The notes beneath the pieces were generated by a model. The model did no database searches and was not told the DNA's origin. It was given only the letters and a program-made list of their open reading frames with translations. A DNA stretch of 64,000 nt. Source: Hymenobacter sediminis (GTDB taxonomy: Bacteria; Bacteroidota; Bacteroidia; Cytophagales; Hymenobacteraceae). Location: contig NZ_QKNS01000010.1 of assembly GCF_003231285.1 (NCBI RefSeq), positions 62,001-126,000 of the forward strand. The letters are read 5' to 3'. Of this stretch, positions 17,193-24,396 are shown piece after piece. The first letter of the stretch is position 1, and each line of letters starts with the position of its first letter. A program made the position numbers and the translations under genes.

Positions 17193-18104
17193 ATGACACC
17201 TTTAACCCCTCATCGCATAAAATCCATCACCGAAATTCATCGGTTGCTGGGCTTTGCCAAGCCGCACCACCCTCTCATTGGCCTGGTCGATTTAGCAGAA
17301 GTACGATCGTACACGGGCGTCCATTCCGTGCTCTTTGAGCTATACGTGGTTATCCTCAAGAAAGGCTGTAATAAGCTGCGCTACGGGCAGCAGGCGTTTG
17401 ATTTTGACGAAGGCGTGCTGGCCTTTATGGCGCCCGGGCAGATCCTGCACGGCGAAGAAAACGGGCTACCCGAGCAAGTAGAAGGCTGGATGCTCTTTAT
17501 TCATCCAGACTTTTTGTGGAATACGAGTCTGGCCACCAAGCTCAAGCAGTATGAGTACTTTGAGTATGCCACCCACGAAGCCCTCTTCCTGTCCGATAAA
17601 GAACAAACGCTGATTCAGGGCATCGTGGGCACGATCAGAACGGAATACGAAGCCAACCTAGATAGTTTTAGCCAAAACATTATCGTTTCTCACCTAGAGA
17701 CCTTGTTCAACTACGCCGAACGGTTTTACCAGCGGCAGTTTCTCACTCGGAAGAAAAGCAGCCATCAGGTGCTGGATCGATTAGAAAGCTTGCTGTCCGC
17801 GTATTTTAGCTCCGAGGACTTGCTGGCAAACGGGCTACCCACGGTGCATGACATTGCCGACCGCCTCAACGTGTCACCTAGCTATTTGCGCGGCTTGCTC
17901 AAATCGCTGACGGGGCAAAGTACCCAGCAGTTGATTCACGAAAAGCTGATCGAGCGAGCCAAAGCCGAGTTGACAACCACTACGTTAACGGTCAGCGAAA
18001 TTGCCTACAAGCTAGGATTTGAACATCTGCCCTCGTTTAGTAAATTGTTTAAAGCCAAGACCAAGTTATCGCCTGTCGCGTTCAGGCAATCTTTTCAGTC
18101 GTAG
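17193..18104 (+). CDS. AraC family regulator
   Basis: The 303-residue protein has an N-terminal effector half (cupin-like beta strands such as AFDFDEGVLAFMAPGQILHG). The C-terminal DNA-binding domain begins near residue 215: LPTVHDIADRLNVSPSYLRGLLKSLTGQS is the first helix-turn-helix, and LTVSEIAYKLGFEHLPSFSKLFKAKTKLSP the second, with the usual GF...SFSKLFK signature. It follows the DoxX-like gene by 13 bases and probably controls its own operon. Its N-terminus resembles that of the AraC protein at 34796-35695. Confidence 0.85.
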   Translation: MTPLTPHRIKSITEIHRLLGFAKPHHPLIGLVDLAEVRSYTGVHSVLFELYVVILKKGCNKLRYGQQAFDFDEGVLAFMAPGQILHGEENGLPEQVEGWMLFIHPDFLWNTSLATKLKQYEYFEYATHEALFLSDKEQTLIQGIVGTIRTEYEANLDSFSQNIIVSHLETLFNYAERFYQRQFLTRKKSSHQVLDRLESLLSAYFSSEDLLANGLPTVHDIADRLNVSPSYLRGLLKSLTGQSTQQLIHEKLIERAKAELTTTTLTVSEIAYKLGFEHLPSFSKLFKAKTKLSPVAFRQSFQS

Positions 18105-18180
18105 GGCCGCCGATGAGGTTCCCTCGTTTCGCTGAACAACTAGGTTAGCTCAGGGCCAGTAAAGAGATACCTAGTCTCGT

Positions 18181-18205
18181 TGAACACTATGTTCAGCTAA
18201 AGGAG
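18181..18205. repeat. Right copy of the 25-bp direct repeat
   Basis: The 25 bases are identical to 15830-15854. The copy lies 77 bases after the AraC stop, so the direct repeats bracket the SDR, DoxX-like and AraC operon, 2351 bases apart start to start. This half-copy cannot form the long hairpin of the left copy. Confidence 0.75.
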
Positions 18206-18291
18206 CATATGTCTTTAGGTGCTTGTGACTACGCGCGCGTCAGTACCCGTAGCGCGGCTTCCTTTCAAGGCGCATATTGCTCCATGAGGGT

Positions 18292-18810
18292 TTATGCGAA
18301 CTGCTCCGAACCTGCTCCCAGCAGATCTCGGAGTGTTCGGACCGCTCCAGGCTCGGGCGCTTGGCTGCGGCATTCAAACGCTGTGTCTACGCGCAGCAGA
18401 AAGAGCACCGCCTCCAAAAAGGACGCGTCCTGGTAAGGCCATGAGACCACGTTATTGGTGTCTTGGAACAAGCAGTGGTAATCAAAGTAATACAAGGTGC
18501 GAAAGTCGGTACTTACGCAGAGATAGTCTTCGCGGAAGGAAGCAAATTGGAGCATGGGTTCCCAGCCGGGCGCTTCGAGGGGTTCGAACGCACTACTCCA
18601 TTGGATGCCGGCAATGGAGAGTTGCGACACCGTGGTACCGGTCAGGAGCGTTTCCAATTGGTTGCGGCCGGGCTGGCCTGCCTTCACCACCTGCACGTCG
18701 AACTGCCGATCCACTTCACGTTCGTAGTCGACGTCGGTGTATCGCGCGCGCAGCTCTTCGGCCGTGGGCCGGCAGGCGGTGATCTGTTCAACAAACAGTT
18801 CTATTTCCAT
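18292..18810 (-). CDS. Hypothetical protein, possibly immunity-type
   Basis: From ATG 18810 the protein has 172 residues. It is soluble and acidic: MEIELFVEQITACRPTAEEL, then ELRARYTDVDYEREVDRQF, FASFREDYLCVSTDFRTLYY, and YQDASFLEAVLFLLRVDTAF. The run of beta strands with a 'DFRTLYYFDYH' core resembles small SUKH/immunity-like proteins, but I cannot place it in a named family. A 57-base sequence similar to one upstream of the SUKH-4-like gene at 61.24 kb lies about 150 bases upstream of this gene. Confidence 0.5.
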   Translation of the reverse strand: MEIELFVEQITACRPTAEELRARYTDVDYEREVDRQFDVQVVKAGQPGRNQLETLLTGTTVSQLSIAGIQWSSAFEPLEAPGWEPMLQFASFREDYLCVSTDFRTLYYFDYHCLFQDTNNVVSWPYQDASFLEAVLFLLRVDTAFECRSQAPEPGAVRTLRDLLGAGSEQFA

Positions 18811-18819
18811 CAACGGCAA

Positions 18820-19165
18820 GGTAGGGACCGGTTTTCTACAAGCCAGCTCAAAAACACTCGCTTGGTTAAGGAAAACGGTGGTTTACATGCGGCTGCAATC
18901 TCGTACCAATACCCCGTTATAGGGGGATAGGCTGGACTTGCTATAATGGAACGAGTAGCACCTGTCCAAGCAGCCTTGTGTTACAAGCTTGATCGTTCCT
19001 CCTTAGCCTGTAACCTCCCAAATACTGGGAACATTGCCTCCCGCGCCGTAGGCCCTGCACTAGTAGCGGTACCGGTATCCATGTCAGTAACGGCCATTAC
19101 CGGTGCACACCACGGCTTCTTGGCCTTCTACCGCTGCTCGCTTGCCCAGGAACAGGAGCCTGCTG
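18820..19165. other. Gap containing one copy of a dispersed repeat
   Basis: No gene is supported. Bases 18959-19016 resemble 61238-61296 (CACCTG.CCAAGCAGC, TTACAAGC, TCGTTC, TCCTTA, TGTAAC). In this copy GTTACAAGCT (18979-18988) and AGCCTGTAAC (19005-19014) form an inverted repeat with one mismatch. Confidence 0.5.
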
Positions 19166-19490
19166 CTACGTGCTCTTCCCCCTTAAAGCCTCTTTCCTGC
19201 CCGAAAGCACTCGGAAAGGAGCATCACCGGCTGGTTGCTTAATGAATTCAGCCAGGAAGTTTTTTTCGGCAAAACACCAAACTGTCCGCCTCGAAAACGT
19301 GACTTTGTCCGACTTCCATCACCCGCAGGCTCCCCGCCAGCAGATAGGACAAGCCGTGCAGGGCCACACACTGGTCGGCCTCCACGGGACGGCGTGCATA
19401 CTGCGAGTAGATAATGCCAGACTGACCAAAGATGGGGGCAAGAACTGTGTTTTTATCCGTTTTCCCGGCTATAACTAACCTGACAAAGCT
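19166..19490 (-). pseudogene. AraC-type regulator remnant (effector half only)
   Basis: The minus strand reads GQSGIIYSQYARRPVEADQ, then CVALHGLSYLLAGSLRVMEV, and ADSLVFCRKK. After a run of seven A near 19257-19263 the reading continues in another frame as NFLAEFIKQPAGDAPFRVLS. Together this is the N-terminal cupin-like half of an AraC regulator. No start is visible at the 5' side and the helix-turn-helix half is missing, so the gene is truncated at both ends and frameshifted. It lies downstream of the SDR at 19615, on the same strand. Confidence 0.65.
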
Positions 19491-19614
19491 CGGAATTTAC
19501 TGGCAGATGGTGGTTGCGTAGAAAGCTCAATGTTGGTTGCCTCACTAGCTTGTGCGGACTTTTATCATCTATCGAGCATATGACCACTCAGCAGGACGTA
19601 GGTTGCGCAGTAAC

Positions 19615-20352
19615 TCAACTTTGGGCCGTCGGTCGCACCACCATGTCGCCTACGTCGACGTTGGAGGGCTGCTTGATGGCATAGGCTACAGCTTGAGCTA
19701 TGGCCTCGGGCGGAATAGCAATCTGGTCGCGGCGGGTCAGAATCTGGTCTTTTATCTCTGGATTGGTCATGGCCTCCGCGAAGTCGGTGTGCACGAAGCC
19801 CGGCGACACGTTGGTCACGCGCAGCTGCGGGCCGGCTTCCTGGCGTAAGGCCTCGGCGATAGTGCGCACGGCATTTTTAGTGCCAGCGTACACGCCCATC
19901 GTCGGCACAATCTGCAAACCGGCCGTGGAGAGGATATTGACAAAGTGCCCACTGCCCTGGCGCCTGAACACCGGCAGCGCTGCCGCAATGCCGTAGAGCA
20001 CGCCCTTCAGATTCACGTCAATCATCTGCTCCCACTCCTCCACGCGCAGATCGTCGAAAGGCGAAATCAGACCTATGCCAGCGTTGCTGACCAGCACATC
20101 CAGCTGCCCAAACCGCGCCAGCGCCAGGTCTACGAGGCCCACTAGGTCGGCGCGTTGGCTCACGTCGGCGCGGGCGCAGGCGGCCTGTCCGCCGGCCTGG
20201 GTTATTTGCGCAGCCAGCTCTTGTAGCTGCTCTATGCGCCGGCCCCCCAGGACCACTTTGGCTCCTTGTGCGGCCAGTAGCCGGGCCGTGGCTGCGCCAA
20301 TTCCGCCACTGGCCCCCGTGATGATAATGACTTTGCCCGTGATGTTGTCCAT
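19615..20352 (-). CDS. Short-chain dehydrogenase (classical SDR)
   Basis: The 245-residue protein has the cofactor motif TGASGGIG near residue 12, VSNAG in place of NNAG near 88, a catalytic Ser in NILSTAG, and YAGTK for the Tyr-x-x-x-Lys. After the active site comes the PGFVHTDF segment typical of the classical family. It is probably an NADP-dependent oxidoreductase of the cytosol with unknown substrate. It lies 78 bases downstream of the AraC gene 20431-21330 on the same strand, so the two form an operon or regulator-target pair. Confidence 0.85.
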   Translation of the reverse strand: MDNITGKVIIITGASGGIGAATARLLAAQGAKVVLGGRRIEQLQELAAQITQAGGQAACARADVSQRADLVGLVDLALARFGQLDVLVSNAGIGLISPFDDLRVEEWEQMIDVNLKGVLYGIAAALPVFRRQGSGHFVNILSTAGLQIVPTMGVYAGTKNAVRTIAEALRQEAGPQLRVTNVSPGFVHTDFAEAMTNPEIKDQILTRRDQIAIPPEAIAQAVAYAIKQPSNVDVGDMVVRPTAQS

Positions 20353-20430
20353 GTGCCCGATGTAGTTGGTGAATGTGGGGCAAAGGTCGGGCCGATTGGG
20401 TAGGTAGAATTATGCCAATCAATCCAAAGC

Positions 20431-21330
20431 TTATGAATGTACAAGCGGCTGGCGGCGGTACTGCTGGGGTGGCTGCCCAACGTGGCGGCGGAAGAAGCTG
20501 TTGAAGTTGGAGGCGTGCCCAAAGCCCAACGCGTGGCCGATGTCGGTCACGCTCCAGTTGCTGTGACGCAGTAGTGCTTTGGCTTCCTCGGCCAGCCGCT
20601 CGGCGATGTGAGCGGTAGTAGAGCGGCCAGTAGTAGTCTGCACGGCCTTATTCAAATGGTTGGTGTGCACGGCCAGGTGCTGAGCAAACTCGTTGGCATT
20701 GCGCAGCACTACGGGCTGCTGGGGCGAGGCCAGTGGAAACTGCCGGTCAAGTAGTTCCAGAAACCGGGCGCTCAGCTGCGTGGCCGCTGTATGCCTAACA
20801 GCAGGCACGTTATCGGTCAGCTTGAGCGACTCGTGCAAGATGATTTGCAAATAGTTGCGTAATAGCTCGTATTTGTGCGCATAGGTTGATTGCAGCTCCA
20901 CCAGCACCAGCTCAAACAAGCCGCGAAGCCGGGCCTCTGCCGCGGGTGGTAGAAACAGCACCGGCGTACCACCGGCCCGAAATAGGGGAGAGCCGGCTAC
21001 GCTGGCTGTGCGCAGTTGCCCGGTGATAAACTCCTCGGTAAACAGGCAAGCAAACCCCGTTTCGGACCCACCTGTCCGCTCCCAGGCAAACGGAATCAGA
21101 GGATTAACAAAAACCAGCGCACAACCTTCAATCGGAACCTGCTTATCGGCGTAGCGTAACGTGCCCTGGGCCCCACACAAGAGCTTGATCTTGTAAAAGT
21201 CGTGCCGGACGAAGGGGAACTGCGCCGGCGTTGGCACCTCCTCAATGCGGTAAGCCGCCACCTGCCCGGCCTGCGGGAAGCCCCGCTCATAGCGCTGAAA
21301 ATAGGTTGCAATAGTTTCCTTGGATTCCAT
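20431..21330 (-). CDS. AraC family regulator
   Basis: The 299-residue protein starts at ATG 21328-21330. The N-terminal half carries cupin-like strands (YKIKLLCGAQGTLRYADKQ, CALVFVNPLIPFAWE). The C-terminal part holds two helix-turn-helices: NEFAQHLAVHTNHLNKAVQTTTG and WSVTDIGHALGFGHASNFNSFFRRHVGQPP. The latter is the standard AraC signature. It precedes the SDR at 19615 and probably regulates it. Right at its upstream side begins the truncated relaxase, so its native promoter may have been replaced. Confidence 0.85.
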   Translation of the reverse strand: MESKETIATYFQRYERGFPQAGQVAAYRIEEVPTPAQFPFVRHDFYKIKLLCGAQGTLRYADKQVPIEGCALVFVNPLIPFAWERTGGSETGFACLFTEEFITGQLRTASVAGSPLFRAGGTPVLFLPPAAEARLRGLFELVLVELQSTYAHKYELLRNYLQIILHESLKLTDNVPAVRHTAATQLSARFLELLDRQFPLASPQQPVVLRNANEFAQHLAVHTNHLNKAVQTTTGRSTTAHIAERLAEEAKALLRHSNWSVTDIGHALGFGHASNFNSFFRRHVGQPPQQYRRQPLVHS

Positions 21331-21955
21331 TTCAAAAAGTTATGCAATTCAATCCGGTATGTTTGCCTGTAAATTACCGAAAAGGCTTAGCGTAATTTTA
21401 TCCCCCCGCTACTATAAGAAGGCCACGGTGCGCAGCAACGCCGTGCTGGCGGTCGAGCACCTGATGACGTTCAGCCCCGATTTTTTGGACATTCATAAGG
21501 AACCCAGCCAGACGGACAAGCCGGCCCAACTGGTTTGCTCGCCCGAGGACGGGGCCAAGCTGGCCGGCTTCCGGGACCGGGCGATGGAGTGGCTGAGCGA
21601 ACGCTACGGCAAGGAGAACGTCGTGAACGCCGTGCTGCACTTCGATGAGCAGACCCCGCACATCCACGCCACGGTCACGCCCATCGACCAGGCCGGCAAG
21701 CTCAATTGCCGGGCGATGCTCGGTGACCGGCAGAAGATGCGCGACATGCAGATTAGCTTAGCGGCCAAGCTGGCCCCGCTCGGGCTGCAGCGCGGGGTGG
21801 AGGGCAGCCAGGCCCAGTACCAGGAGGTGAAGCGCTTCTACGGGCTAGTGAAAGAGCTCAACCCGCAGTTAGAACAGGAAGCCCAGCGCCAGGTGGCCCA
21901 GCAGCGCATACGCCAGGCAGGGCAGCAGCATAGCCGCGGCGGGATAGGCAGGTAG
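21320..21955 (+). pseudogene. 5'-truncated MobV-type relaxase
   Basis: From about 21405 the frame encodes the middle and end of a MobV/Pre-type relaxase: KKATVRSNAVLAVEHLMTFS, then ERYGKENVVNAVLHFDEQTP and the metal-binding HFDEQTPHIHATVTP. It ends QQHSRGGIGR at 21955. The N-terminal part with the first relaxase motif is missing; the first 28 residues of the open frame are an artificial fusion with the start region of the AraC gene on the other strand. Such relaxases nick oriT in plasmid mobilization. This copy should not be functional. A remnant of a related gene lies at 532-636. Confidence 0.75.
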
Positions 21956-22033
21956 GGGCCTTTACGTGCTATAAAGAGTGGTTCCAGCACGTAAAATCTA
22001 GTGGCTAGGTAGGTTGATCATCGACTCGACAAT

Positions 22034-22059
22034 TCCCCCTGTTTGTTTAAAAAAAACAC
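22034..22059. repeat. Short repeat related to the 22.8/23.05 kb inverted repeat
   Basis: TCCCCCTGTTTGTTTAA followed by an A-rich stretch and CAC matches the right arm at 23043-23075 (TCCCCCTATTTGTTTAAC) in the same orientation. It lies directly after the stop of the transglutaminase-like gene. Confidence 0.5.
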
Positions 22060-22064
22060 TCGCC

Positions 22065-22877
22065 TTAAGGCTTTTGCCAGAAGGTCGCTGCACTATTGGT
22101 AGGGTAAGTGGTGAGCGTAGTAGTGGTACTTTTTTTGGTCCTTACTGGCTGTTTTTGGGCGTTGACGGCTAGTGGTAGCAGTCGGATGTACTGAATCGTT
22201 TTGCCCGCACGGCGGGTTTCCAAATCGTATTGACTGCTTATCGGAGTTTCTAGATAATACAGGTTTTTCGCCATGTAGCTGTACAGGTAATCTTCTTTGG
22301 TCGTCGATTGCTTATAGTTCCAGTTGGCGGTTGGATTGAGCAATAAGGGTTTGTTCATAAGCAGGCGCTGGCGTACTTCTTCGATACTGAGTAAGCTGCC
22401 TTGCTCGTCCATCACATAGGCATCGTGCGTGGGATCCATCCACAGCCACTTATTTTGGGTAGGTGAATACACGGCGTTAATGACGTGGCTGTCGAAGTCG
22501 GCGGTGTCTTTGGGCAGGCAGCCGATAAACCGCGCTTTATAGCCCATCGAGAGGTAGACTTCATTGAGCACGGTAGCTAGGCCCCGGCAGTTCAGGCCGC
22601 GCTTCTCTCGTGCGCACACGGCCAGCAAATCCTGAGCATTGCGCGAAGCTGGGTTATTGATGTTCCCATTGTGGGGTACTCGATTATGGACCCAATGCAT
22701 GAGGTTGATTATGCGGGAAACGTCGGTGCCCGCACCGGCAATGGAATCGAGTTTGTAGGTATTGCGCAGGGCTATTAAGTGCGGATCGTCAGCGCTTTGG
22801 TAGGGTGTTGTTAAACAAATAGGGCAAAACCTCCGAGCCCGTGGCCAATTGGCATAGTCGCTCGTGATAAGGTGCAA
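22065..22877 (-). CDS. Transglutaminase-like domain protein
   Basis: The 270-residue frame holds a transglutaminase/protease-like core: INLMHWVHNRVPHNG, then GLNCRGLATVLNEVYLSMGY with the catalytic Cys, FDSHVINAVYSPTQNKW with the His, and WMDPTHDAYV with the Asp. Such domains occur in peptidase-like proteins of Bacteroidota; the substrate is unknown. The N-terminus is odd. The first 24 residues run through a 33-bp inverted-repeat arm (22803-22835), and no proper signal peptide is seen. The 5' end has probably been replaced by an insertion or inversion, so the gene may be inactive. Confidence 0.65.
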   Translation of the reverse strand: MHLITSDYANWPRARRFCPICLTTPYQSADDPHLIALRNTYKLDSIAGAGTDVSRIINLMHWVHNRVPHNGNINNPASRNAQDLLAVCAREKRGLNCRGLATVLNEVYLSMGYKARFIGCLPKDTADFDSHVINAVYSPTQNKWLWMDPTHDAYVMDEQGSLLSIEEVRQRLLMNKPLLLNPTANWNYKQSTTKEDYLYSYMAKNLYYLETPISSQYDLETRRAGKTIQYIRLLPLAVNAQKQPVRTKKSTTTTLTTYPTNSAATFWQKP

Positions 22878-23075
22878 AAGAGGCGTAAGAGCATCGAAAA
22901 ACGATAGCCTTACATGCTCCTTAATGCAATCGAAAGAAGCTAGTGAAAACGAACATTAAGGCTATGGCTTTGCCTAGGTTTCGAGTAACGTATTGGCCTT
23001 CAGAGCGCTAATCGCTGGAAATGCGTGGTTATGCCAACGAGTCGGAGGTTTCCCCCTATTTGTTTAACAACACCC
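22803..23075. repeat. Inverted repeat pair, MITE-like
   Basis: The arms at 22803-22835 and 23043-23075 match at 31 of 33 positions (GGGTGTTGTTAAACAAATAG at the outer end). They enclose about 207 bases without a gene. The outer ends resemble insertion-sequence termini. No target-site duplication is obvious. The left arm lies inside the 5' part of the transglutaminase-like frame. Confidence 0.6.
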
Positions 23076-23665
23076 CAATAACCAATTCAGATTAGTAAAT
23101 ATGGTTATCGGCTTCTTGGCTCTGGTTCGTTTCCACCCATAGTCGTTTGACAGAAAATGGATCGCTTGGTTACCTCGTTGATTTCATCCTGTGAGTAAAG
23201 CGCTCAACAGTGTCATTTCGACCTAGATTTAACAGCCTGAGCGATATCAGTTAGCTGCTATATAATGAAGAAAACCTCATTATATGGAGAGATGGCTGAG
23301 GATGTGGTGGCAAGTTGTAGCTGGTGGCTGTAACGTCGAGTGCAAGCAGATACTTAGTTGCTCCTCATTATCTAGCGGTAATACTTTGCACTAGAAAGGA
23401 GCATTTTTCCTAAGATGCATCTAGCTGTGGATGGATACTGACCATATATTACTTCCCTGTAGCTATATCTACTACGCTTACAGATGCTCTTTCCGGGCAA
23501 TTCATCACGCGTTGGCTTGCTATATGTTTGCTCTGAATGCAAATGAGAGTGGCGAGAACCTTCGCTACCAGTCATAATCTTGTCATTACTCATAAGAACT
23601 AGGGCTCTTGAGTGTAGATGAGGCAAGCACCGCTGATATAATGACCTAAAGATACTAGTTTTTTT
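23076..23665. other. Non-coding AT-richer stretch
   Basis: No frame with recognisable content is present on either strand. The composition is less GC-rich than the flanks. A short inverted repeat, TATATAATGAAGAAAAC and CTCATTATATGG, lies at about 23260-23287. Confidence 0.4.
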
Positions 23666-23691
23666 GCATTAGGGCAAATTTGCCCTAATGC
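23666..23691. promoter_or_regulatory. 26-bp perfect palindrome, candidate operator
   Basis: GCATTAGGGCAAA and its exact complement TTTGCCCTAATGC meet at the centre. The palindrome lies 29 bases before the GTG start of the XRE regulator, where its promoter should be. Autoregulation by that protein is the simplest reading. Confidence 0.65.
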
Positions 23692-23720
23692 TGCATTCTG
23701 CAAAATTCCTCCTTTGCAGG

Positions 23721-23978
23721 GTGAAGTACATCCGCGACCAAGAACGTCTGACGCAGTTTGGTCAGCGGCTGCGACAGGTGCGGCAGTCAAAAGGTTTTAC
23801 CCAGGAGAGCCTAGCAGCTGCGGCCGAGTTGGAGTTCAGCCAAATAGGCCGCATTGAACGGGGCGTCATCAACACTAGCCTGAGTACTGTTTTCGTCATA
23901 GCACGCACGCTGCAAGTAGATGTACGCGAGCTATTTGATTTTTCGAACGTAAGCGGGTCTGGGCTTAATCGGAAGTAG
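23721..23978 (+). CDS. XRE-type (Cro/CI) transcriptional regulator
   Basis: With GTG 23721 as start the protein has 85 residues. The helix-turn-helix covers residues 10-65: FGQRLRQVRQSKGFTQESLA, AAAELEFSQIGRIERG, then NTSLSTVFVIARTLQVDVRE, the typical HTH_3 pattern. An upstream ATG (23688) would read through the palindromic operator and is less likely. It is a small DNA-binding protein acting as a dimer. The gene overlaps the convergent gene at 23965 by 14 bases. Confidence 0.8.
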   Translation: MKYIRDQERLTQFGQRLRQVRQSKGFTQESLAAAAELEFSQIGRIERGVINTSLSTVFVIARTLQVDVRELFDFSNVSGSGLNRK

Positions 23979-24249
23979 CTTCCTTGCTAGCGGAGGGAGG
24001 TCGGTAGCCGTAGCGCTTGAACAAGTCCTGGAACACCCGCAACCGCTCGGTCGTGAAACCTACTCGGGTTAGACCGTCAGCTCCTTTGGGGGCAGTTAGC
24101 AACGACCGAACTACTGCTTGTGCCATGCCCACGTGGCGGCTGATAGCCGACACATTCCACGGACGCAACGGGTCGTTGTGGCGGTCAAACCAGCGCTGCA
24201 GGTGCTGCCAGTCTTCTGGCTGTTCGTAAATGGTACGGGTAGTAGGCAT
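23965..24249 (-). CDS. Small hypothetical protein, helical
   Basis: The 94-residue protein reads MPTTRTIYEQPEDWQHLQRW, then NVSAISRHVGMAQAVVRSLL and FTTERLRVFQDLFKRYGYRP. The NVSAISRHVGMAQAVVRSLL segment could form a helix-turn-helix, so DNA binding is possible. It is convergent with the XRE gene and lies between it and btgB. The family is not recognised; a plasmid accessory role is likely from its position. Confidence 0.5.
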   Translation of the reverse strand: MPTTRTIYEQPEDWQHLQRWFDRHNDPLRPWNVSAISRHVGMAQAVVRSLLTAPKGADGLTRVGFTTERLRVFQDLFKRYGYRPPSASKEATSD

Positions 24250-24396
24250 TCAAGCAAAGAAAACAGAATTGGGGTTGTGACGCACACTGCAGCATGACGT
24301 CAATTCTGATCACGTACCTATCAGCCCATAACCACACTAAAGGTTTCTTGCAACAATGGGTTGGACCGCTTCACTCGACCGATGTAGTTTCTCGGG

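Noticed and set aside
18463..18930. Open frame of 155 codons on the plus strand
   Set aside because: It is antisense to the better-supported gene at 18292-18810 and has no recognisable content.
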